Positions 58,067 to 64,000 of a stretch of DNA of 64,000 nt are shown here, in pieces. The notes below the pieces were generated by a model. The model searched no databases and was not told where the DNA came from. It saw nothing but the letters and a program-made list of their open reading frames with translations. This stretch comes from Mesorhizobium helmanticense (GTDB lineage Bacteria; Pseudomonadota; Alphaproteobacteria; Rhizobiales; Rhizobiaceae): positions 1-64,000 of the forward strand of contig NZ_PZJX01000015.1 in NCBI RefSeq assembly GCF_003034915.1, read 5' to 3'. Within the stretch, counting starts at the first letter, position 1, and each line of letters starts with the position of its first letter. The position numbers and the translations under genes are program-made.

Positions 58067-58914
58067 GCGTTCCTGTCCCTGATCTTCTGCGGCAGGTTGT
58101 CGATCAGCAGGTTGACGCTGATGGTGAGGCTGGCGATGGCCAGCGAAGGCACGATAACGGCTGGCGCCGCGAAGGGTAGGCCGCCGATGTTCTCGCGCAC
58201 CAGCGCGCCCCAGTCGGCGAGCGGCGGCTGCAGGCCGAGCCCCAGGAAGGAGAGGCCGGAGAGCAGCAGCACGATGAAGACGAAGCGCAGCCCGAAGTCG
58301 GCGAGCACCGGGCGGATGATGTTGGGCAGGATCTCGGATCCGATGAGATAGGCAGTGTTTTCGCCGCGGACGCGGGCAACGGTCATGAAGTCCATGGTGT
58401 TGATGTTGACGGCGAGCGCCCTCGCGAAGCGGTAGGCGCCGGGGATATAGATGACGGCGAGCGTCAGGATCAGAACCGGGATCGACGAGCCGACCGCAGC
58501 GACGACCACAAGGCCGAACAGCTTGCTGGGGATGGAGTTCATGGCGTCCAGGAAGCGGCTGAGGCAGGTGTCGAGCCAACCACCGGTGACGGCCGCGATC
58601 ATCCCCAGCATGACGCCCGAGAAGCAGGCAATGGAGACGGCGGCGAGCGATATGCCGACAGTGTAGCGTGCGCCCATCAGAACGCGCGAGAGCATATCGC
58701 GCCCCAGATAGTCCGAGCCGAGCCACAGTCCCTGGCGCATCGGCCCGAAATAGTCGTCGTCGACGATGTCGCCGATCGGATGGGGAATGATATAGGGCGC
58801 TAGGATAGCGATGAGCGTCCACGCCAGGATGACCAGCGCGGCCACGACGCCCACGAGGTTGTAGCTGTGGCCCAGGAAGAGCCGTCGGGGGGATGCGGTG
58901 CTCGCCATCGTCAT
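58063..58914 (-). CDS. Peptide/opine-type ABC transporter permease (DppC-like)
   Basis: The product is 283 residues from the ATG at 58912-58914. It has one N-terminal helix and a five-helix binding-protein-dependent transport domain. The family motif is LGSDYLGRDMLSRVLMGARY, and the EAA loop region is DFMTVARVRGENTAYLIGSE, followed by HHIL-like sequence NIIRPV. Four-base overlaps join it to both the other permease and the ATPase gene. Confidence 0.9.
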   Translation of the reverse strand: MTMASTASPRRLFLGHSYNLVGVVAALVILAWTLIAILAPYIIPHPIGDIVDDDYFGPMRQGLWLGSDYLGRDMLSRVLMGARYTVGISLAAVSIACFSGVMLGMIAAVTGGWLDTCLSRFLDAMNSIPSKLFGLVVVAAVGSSIPVLILTLAVIYIPGAYRFARALAVNINTMDFMTVARVRGENTAYLIGSEILPNIIRPVLADFGLRFVFIVLLLSGLSFLGLGLQPPLADWGALVRENIGGLPFAAPAVIVPSLAIASLTISVNLLIDNLPQKIRDRNA

Positions 58915-59861
58915 CTGAGCCTCGGGTTGGACATGATGGCGACGACGTCGGCGGCCGTGATGAGGAAGAGATAGCCGAGGCAGAAGATCATTGCGCAGCT
59001 CTGGATCAGCGGCAGGTCGCGGGTCGCGACCGCATCGACCATCAGCTTGGCGATGCCTGGATAGTTGAAGATCGTCTCGACGATGATGACGCCGCCGACC
59101 AGATAGGACAGCGAGAGCGCGATCGCGTTGACGATCGGCCCAAGAGCGTTTGGAAGCGCGTGCCTCAGGACCATGCGGCTGCGCGAAGCGCCTTTCAGAA
59201 GCGCCATCTCCACATAAGGCGTGGAGAGCGTCTCGATCACCGCGGCGCGGGTCATGCGGATCATCTGAGCGGAGATGACGAAGGTGAGCGTGATCACGGG
59301 CATTGCATAGATGCGCACGAGGTCGGTCAGCGAATGCGCCTCGTTGACCGAGGACAGCGCCGGCAGCCATTTGAGATAAACGGCGAAGAGCAGGACCGCG
59401 AGGGTCGCGACCATGAATTCCGGCACGGAGATGACGCCGATCGAAAGAATGGTGACGGTGCGGTCATAGACGGAGCCGCGCAGCATCGCGGCGGTGATGC
59501 CGAGCGTCAGCGCCAGTGGCACCGAGAGCAGCGTGGTGATGCCGGCGAGCTTCATGGTGTTGACCAGGCGCCCGCCGATCAGCGCCGCGACTGGCATCTC
59601 GTTGGCATAGGAAGTGCCGAGGTCGCCGTGGAGCAGGCCGACAAGCCAGAGCAAGAAGCGCAGGATCGCCGGATCGTTGAGATGCATGGCCTCGCGCAGG
59701 CCGGCGACCGCCTCGGGAGTCGCCGCCTGTCCGAGCAGGATCGACGCGGTGTCGCCAGGCAGCATGCTGGTGGCGAAAAACACGGCGAACAAGACGATCA
59801 AAAGCGTGACGACCGCGATCCCCAGCCGCTTCAGCACGAGGTTGAGAACCCGAGACTTCAT
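58911..59861 (-). CDS. Peptide/opine-type ABC transporter permease (DppB-like)
   Basis: The product is 316 residues from the ATG at 59859-59861. It starts KRLGIAVVTLLIVLFAVFFA and has the DppB-type N-terminal periplasmic loop (LPGDTASILLGQAATPEAV). The EAA loop is STPYVEMALLKGASRSRMVL, followed by RHALPNALGPIVNAIAL. It pairs with the DppC-like permease. An 86-base gap separates it from the binding-protein gene. Confidence 0.9.
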   Translation of the reverse strand: MKSRVLNLVLKRLGIAVVTLLIVLFAVFFATSMLPGDTASILLGQAATPEAVAGLREAMHLNDPAILRFLLWLVGLLHGDLGTSYANEMPVAALIGGRLVNTMKLAGITTLLSVPLALTLGITAAMLRGSVYDRTVTILSIGVISVPEFMVATLAVLLFAVYLKWLPALSSVNEAHSLTDLVRIYAMPVITLTFVISAQMIRMTRAAVIETLSTPYVEMALLKGASRSRMVLRHALPNALGPIVNAIALSLSYLVGGVIIVETIFNYPGIAKLMVDAVATRDLPLIQSCAMIFCLGYLFLITAADVVAIMSNPRLR

Positions 59862-59947
59862 GGAAGCGCTCCCTGCGGTTGTTCGGCCAAGCAATCTTGC
59901 GCAATGCAGTGCCGGGGACCGGCTGACCGGCCCCAGGCAGGCTTCTC

Positions 59948-61558
59948 CTAAGCTTCGAGCCAGAGATATTCCGCCATTGCGTAGCCCATCATGCCACCGA
60001 GCGGGTTCGCTTCCAAACCCTTCACCTTGCTGGAGAGGGCATCCACGTTGGATATGTAGGCCGGGATAATGGTGCCGGCCTCCTCGGAGACCATAGCCTG
60101 CATCTGGCCGTAGATCTCCTTGCGCTTGGCCTGATCGAGCGAGCCGCGCGCCTCGATGAGCATCTTGTCGAACTTCTCGGACTTGTACTGGCTTTCGTTC
60201 CACGGCGCGTTGGAAGCGTAGAGGAGCGAGAACAGGATGTCCGGCGTCGGGCGCGGATTGATGTTGCCGAAATGGACTGGCGCCTTGAGCCAGTAATTGT
60301 CCCAGTAGCCGTCCGACGGGACGCGTTGCACGTCGAGCTTCATGCCGATATCCGCGCCGGCGGCCTGGATGATCACCGCCATGTCGATCGACGAGGTCGC
60401 GGCGTCGGAAGCAACCACTGGGATGGACTGGCCGAGCAGGCCTGACTTCTGGAAGTGGAACTTTGCCTTGTCCGGGTCAAAAGCCTTTGGCTTGACGTCG
60501 GGGTTATGGAAGACATTCGCTGGCGAAACGGGCTGGTCGTTGCCAATTTCGCCGAGGCCGCGCAATGCCGATTTGACGATCTGCTCACGGTTGACGAGAT
60601 ACTTCATGCCGGCCACGAAGTCGGCCTTGCTGCCCGGATCCATGTCGAGCCGGATGTTGAGGTCCGTGTAGTTGCCCGAGGTAGTCTTCGACAGTTCAAA
60701 GCCCTGCTGGCCACCGATGAGCTTCATTGCGCGTGGATTGATCGCGGCCGCAAAATTGATGTCGCCGGAAAGCAGGGCGTTGACGCGGGCGCTGTCGTCG
60801 CTGATGGCGATGAATTCGAAGGAGTCGAGATAGGGCTTGCCCGACTTCCAGTAGTTCTTGTTCTTGGTGACCACCGACCGCACGCCGGGCTCGAACGTCT
60901 GCAGGACGAAGGCGCCGGTGCCATTGCCCTTTGAGAAATCGGTGGTGCCGTCCGCGACGATCATGAAGTGATGCAGCGCCAGGATGGTCGGAAGGTCGGC
61001 ATTCGGATCGGCCAGCGTGATTTCCACGGTCGACTTGTCGACCGCCTTGAAGCCGGTCATCTGCGCGGCGATCTTGGCGACCTTGGAGCCGATCGCCGGA
61101 TCGAGATGGCGCTTCAGCGAGAAGACGACATCGTCGGCGGTGAGGTCCTTGCCGTCGTGGAACGTGACGCCCTTGCGCAGCTTCACCGTCCAGGCCTTGG
61201 CGTCTTTGCTGTCGAAGCTTTCGGCCAGCTCCATCTGCGTGACGCCGTCCTTGTCGAGGAAGGTCAGGCGGTTGTAGAGTGAGCAGCAGCGGACATAGTC
61301 GGTGGAGAGCGATGCCTTCGCCGGATCGAGCGTATCGGCGTTCGAGGACGACCAGCCGGCGGCCTTGAAAGTTCCGCCGGAAACCGGCGTGGCGGCGACG
61401 GCATTGGTGGCGCGGCCGAGCACCACGCTGCCCGCGGCAACCGCGGCGCCGCCGGCCAGCAGCATCTTGAGGAGTTCGCGGCGGCTCGCGCCCCGCCGAA
61501 TGGCGCTTTCGACCATTGCATCGTCTGCTCCGGTCCAGTTCGTGATCTTGTCCGTCAT
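59948..61558 (-). CDS. Extracellular solute-binding protein family 5 (Tat-exported)
   Basis: The product is 536 residues. The N-terminus has a twin-arginine signal: SRRELLKMLLAGGAAVAAGS at about 25-44, suggesting export in the folded state. The mature protein has the family 5 fold: GGTFKAAGWSSSNADTLDPA, the strand region AKAWTVKLRKGVTFHDGKDL, LTADDVVFSLKRHL, and FSLLYASNAPWNESQYKSEK. These proteins bind peptides, opines, nickel or other small amines for the linked permeases. It is the most upstream transport gene. Confidence 0.9.
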   Translation of the reverse strand: MTDKITNWTGADDAMVESAIRRGASRRELLKMLLAGGAAVAAGSVVLGRATNAVAATPVSGGTFKAAGWSSSNADTLDPAKASLSTDYVRCCSLYNRLTFLDKDGVTQMELAESFDSKDAKAWTVKLRKGVTFHDGKDLTADDVVFSLKRHLDPAIGSKVAKIAAQMTGFKAVDKSTVEITLADPNADLPTILALHHFMIVADGTTDFSKGNGTGAFVLQTFEPGVRSVVTKNKNYWKSGKPYLDSFEFIAISDDSARVNALLSGDINFAAAINPRAMKLIGGQQGFELSKTTSGNYTDLNIRLDMDPGSKADFVAGMKYLVNREQIVKSALRGLGEIGNDQPVSPANVFHNPDVKPKAFDPDKAKFHFQKSGLLGQSIPVVASDAATSSIDMAVIIQAAGADIGMKLDVQRVPSDGYWDNYWLKAPVHFGNINPRPTPDILFSLLYASNAPWNESQYKSEKFDKMLIEARGSLDQAKRKEIYGQMQAMVSEEAGTIIPAYISNVDALSSKVKGLEANPLGGMMGYAMAEYLWLEA

Positions 61559-61620
61559 ATCATTCCCCTTTCTGTTGGTTTTGTCCGGATGCTCGTCTTG
61601 CTGCGTGCTTTCCGGCTGGC

Positions 61621-62343
61621 TCAGGTTCTTTCCTTCAGGCTTTCCCGCACAGCCGCCGCCAAGTCGGCCATGGACGTGAAGTGGTGGTCCGGCACGGTGA
61701 AGCGCTCGGGTTCGATCGTGCCGCCATAGCCCTTCTGGGCGTGCCGGCGCTCGATCCAGCAGTTGGTCAGGCCAAGCGCCCGGGATATGCCGATGTCGTG
61801 GTGCTGGCTTTGCGCGACGTGCAGGATGTCGTCCTTGTTATCGCCGCGAGAGGCCACGTAATCGAAGACCTTCTGGAAAAAGGCCGGGTCCGGTTTTTCC
61901 GTGCCGGTGTCGTCGGCAGTGAAGGTGGCGAAGAAGGGCGATCCCAGTTGCTTCTGGAAATGGTGGAGCGCCCAGCGCCGGGCATTGGTCATGGCAATCA
62001 GCTTGTGGGATTTCGCAAGCTCGGCCAATGCCGCGGCGCTGTCGGGGAAACCTTGCCAGGTGCTGGCGGAGTCCCGCAGGCGGGCGCCGTATTTCTCCTC
62101 GGCCGGCAGGCCGAGCTGTGGCGCGATGACCATGTAGACACGAGAGAGATCGTCGGGAAACAGGCCCGCATCGGGCATGTAGCGGGCTTGCCGGTACAGG
62201 GCCAGCGCGACCTCGCCATCGATGGAAACGCCAGAGTCGGCGGCAATCCCGGCCAGGCAGGTCGTGATGCCGCCTTCGAAATCCATCAGTGTGCCGACGA
62301 CATCGAAGGTCATGTATTTGAATTCGCTAAAGCCCTTGGCCAA
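61621..62343 (-). CDS. HAD-superfamily hydrolase (haloacid dehalogenase type II-like)
   Basis: The product is 240 residues if it starts at the TTG at 62341-62343, which has GGAGAGA about 8 bases upstream; an internal ATG at 62313 would remove ten residues. HAD motif I is TFDVVGTLMDF, motif II is IAMTNARR, and motif III/IV is GTEKPDPAFFQKVFDYV with a late Asp pair. Cap sequence lies between I and II. The substrate is unknown. It sits between the aminotransferase and the ABC importer in the same direction, so it may act on the imported compound. Confidence 0.75.
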   Translation of the reverse strand: MAKGFSEFKYMTFDVVGTLMDFEGGITTCLAGIAADSGVSIDGEVALALYRQARYMPDAGLFPDDLSRVYMVIAPQLGLPAEEKYGARLRDSASTWQGFPDSAAALAELAKSHKLIAMTNARRWALHHFQKQLGSPFFATFTADDTGTEKPDPAFFQKVFDYVASRGDNKDDILHVAQSQHHDIGISRALGLTNCWIERRHAQKGYGGTIEPERFTVPDHHFTSMADLAAAVRESLKERT

Positions 62344-62431
62344 GACTAGCTCTCTCCTCTGTGCGCGGCCGAATTTGCATGGTGCTGAACAGAACAAAAT
62401 TCCGTGCTGTCCGGGGCGCTGACCTTTTTCA

Positions 62432-62453
62432 AAAGCCCGGAAACTTGGGCTTT
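62432..62453. terminator. Hairpin between the aminotransferase and HAD genes
   Basis: AAAGCCC (62432-62438) pairs with GGGCTTT (62447-62453) across an 8-base loop, about 130 bases downstream of the aminotransferase stop. On the minus strand TTTT begins inside the end of the stem and no longer T run follows, so termination would be partial. Confidence 0.4.
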
Positions 62454-62584
62454 CTGGCCTTGTCTTAAATGCAGTCTGGCACTTCCCCCGCGCTGGATTC
62501 GCCGAAAAGGCGCGAGGGAGCGGCACAAAATTGCGAAATCGTCTGCCCCGGCGCTATTTCGAAACACGCGGCATTCTTCGCCCG

Positions 62585-63958
62585 TCATGACAAGGCCTGG
62601 CGGACGTCGGGATCGTCCAGCGTCTGGTCGAGGGTCCGGCGCGTCCGCTCGAGGATCGCATCGATGTCGCTGTCGGTGCAGCAGAGCGGAGGTGCGTAGC
62701 CGAGAACCCCGTGCGCAAAGGCGCGGATGATGAGGCCATTGTCCCACGCCCTGTCGAAGACGCGCCGCGCCGGCATGGCTGACGCCGGAAGCGGTGTTTT
62801 CTTCTGCTTGTCGGTCACCAGTTCGACCGCGGCGAGCATGCCTCGACCGCGCACATCGCCGACGAGAGGGTGGTCGCTCAGGCTTGCCAGTCCCGCCATC
62901 AGGCGGGCACCGGCCTTGATCCCATTCTCCAACAGGCCGTCTTCGTAGAGCTTCAACACCTCGAGTGCGACGGCGGCGCTGACGGGATGGGCTGAATAGG
63001 TGTAGCCGTGGCCGACCGCCGAGGCGCCCGCGCCATCGGCGATGACATCGTAGACGTGATCGGCCATAAACACGGCGCCCATTGGAACATAGCCCGAGGT
63101 CAGCCCCTTCGCCATTGTCATGAAGTCGGGAACGATGTCCTCGTCCGTGCAGGCGAACAAAGGCCCCGTGCGTCCGAAGCCGGTGATCACCTCGTCGGCG
63201 ATGAAGAGGATGCCGTACTCCCGGCAGAGCTCGCGCATGGCCTTGATCCAGCCTTTCGGCGGAACAATGACGCCGCCCGAGCCCTGGATCGGCTCGGCAT
63301 AGAAGGCGGCGACCCGCTCCGGCCCGATCGCCTCGATCCTGGCCCTCAGCGCCGCGAGCGACGCGGCCGTGATCGCGTTCCCGTCCTCGCCTACCGGGTT
63401 GCGATAGGGATAGGGGGAAGGGATCTTGTGTTGCCATTCGAAGGGAATGCCGAAACCGGCGTGAAAGGCGGGGAGCGCGGTCAGGCCCGCGCCGACCACC
63501 GACGACCCGTGATAGCCCTGCTCAATGGAAATGAACTGGTCGCGCTTCGGCTCGCCCCTGGCATTCCAGTAGTAGCGAACGAAACGGATCGTGCTGTCGA
63601 CCGCGTCCGACCCGCCAAGCGTGAAAAAGACGTGATTGAGATCTCCAGGCGCGCGCTCGGCCAGCTCCGAGGCGAGCCGGATGGCCGGCTCCGAGCCGAG
63701 GTCGAAATAGGCGGTGGCGTAGGGAAGCTCGCGCATCTGCCGGGCCGCCGCCTCGACGATGCTGTCGTGGCCGTAACCGGCATTGACGCACCACAGCCCG
63801 GCGAAACCGTCGATTAGTTGCCGGCCGGAGGCATCGGTTACCGTCGCGCCTTTCGCCGATTTCAGCACGCGCACGCCAAGCGCCTCGTGGCCGCGATATG
63901 ACGAGACCGGATGGATGAGATGGGCACGGTCGAGTTCGATCAGGGAATTGGCGAGCAT
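62585..63958 (-). CDS. Class III (omega-amino acid type) aminotransferase
   Basis: The product is 457 residues from the ATG at 63956-63958, with GGAGGA before it. It is a fold-type I PLP enzyme. LPYATAYFDLGSEPAIRL and the phosphate-binding FFTLGGSDAVDSTIRFVRYY are typical of the omega-amino acid:pyruvate group. ADEVITGFGRTGPLFACTDE carries the Asp that contacts the PLP nitrogen, and the Schiff-base Lys is in MTMAKGLTSGYVPMGAV. It transfers an amino group from an omega-amine or beta-amino acid to pyruvate or a keto acid. It probably processes a product of the imported substrate. It appears to be in an operon with the upstream partial gene. Confidence 0.86.
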   Translation of the reverse strand: MLANSLIELDRAHLIHPVSSYRGHEALGVRVLKSAKGATVTDASGRQLIDGFAGLWCVNAGYGHDSIVEAAARQMRELPYATAYFDLGSEPAIRLASELAERAPGDLNHVFFTLGGSDAVDSTIRFVRYYWNARGEPKRDQFISIEQGYHGSSVVGAGLTALPAFHAGFGIPFEWQHKIPSPYPYRNPVGEDGNAITAASLAALRARIEAIGPERVAAFYAEPIQGSGGVIVPPKGWIKAMRELCREYGILFIADEVITGFGRTGPLFACTDEDIVPDFMTMAKGLTSGYVPMGAVFMADHVYDVIADGAGASAVGHGYTYSAHPVSAAVALEVLKLYEDGLLENGIKAGARLMAGLASLSDHPLVGDVRGRGMLAAVELVTDKQKKTPLPASAMPARRVFDRAWDNGLIIRAFAHGVLGYAPPLCCTDSDIDAILERTRRTLDQTLDDPDVRQALS

Positions 63959-63972
63959 TGTTGTCCTCCGCA

Positions 63973-64000
63973 CTAGCCGAGCGCCTGGTTGGCGAGGGCG
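63973..64000 (-). CDS. 3' end of an unidentified upstream gene
   Basis: A minus-strand frame ends ALANQALG followed by a TAG stop at 63973-63975, 14 bases before the aminotransferase start. This spacing fits an operon. Too little is visible to name the product; it could also be chance. Confidence 0.35.

Overview
The window looks like a chromosomal segment of a rhizobial alphaproteobacterium, most likely Mesorhizobium or a close relative. The basis is high G+C with strong GC3 bias, the hisS-hisZ-hisG order with a HisZ-dependent short HisG, a DUF992 protein, rhizobial-type intergenic palindromic repeats, and many ABC importers paired with catabolic enzymes. This is inference from gene content; no 16S gene or other marker is present.

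Layout. 1-6.6 kb is housekeeping: folD (cut by the window edge), an L,D-transpeptidase, tag, a small membrane protein, then hisS-hisZ-hisG. 6.8-11.6 kb holds an acyl-CoA synthetase, an ArsR regulator with an old-yellow-enzyme reductase, a divergent glutathione transferase and a DUF992 protein. 11.7-20.8 kb is an envelope region: an RND efflux pump, a Cys-rich secreted protein, a Ca2+/H+ antiporter, a glycine-rich repeat protein, a coiled-coil protein with a higher-order tandem repeat, and an orphan secreted protein. 20.9-24.8 kb is oxyR/katG plus aqpZ. 25.1-29.8 kb is rsmB-like, tspO, a thioesterase, an MTA/SAH nucleosidase and guaA.

30.2-41.9 kb is a coherent catabolic regulon that I read as D-apiose/D-apionate utilisation. 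It has an ABC sugar importer (binding protein, DUF2291 lipoprotein, ATPase, permease), a Gfo/Idh/MocA dehydrogenase (ApsD-like), a lactonase (ApnL-like), an oxidoisomerase (ApnO-like), a DUF1537 kinase (OiaK-like) and a RuBisCO-like protein (OiaT/OiaX-like). A GntR/FCD regulator sits inside it. A GGTAT(A/G)AT-containing motif recurs upstream of three of its transcription units. A truncated second ABC permease lies beside it.

42.6-64 kb is a second accessory catabolic island for an amine, imino-acid or lactam substrate that I cannot name. It holds hyuAB (ATP-dependent hydantoinase/oxoprolinase type), an HcnA/HcnB-like Fe-S/FAD dehydrogenase pair, two DAO-type oxidases, an N-methylproline-demethylase-like flavoprotein, two closely similar AsnC regulators, two LysR regulators, a complete peptide/opine-type ABC importer, a HAD hydrolase and a class III aminotransferase.

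The most unusual single signal is in hisS. Its interior (about 3420-3890, between motif 2 and the RGLEYYTG motif) is markedly AT-richer and uses different codons than both ends of the same gene, as expected for a mosaic gene made by recombination.
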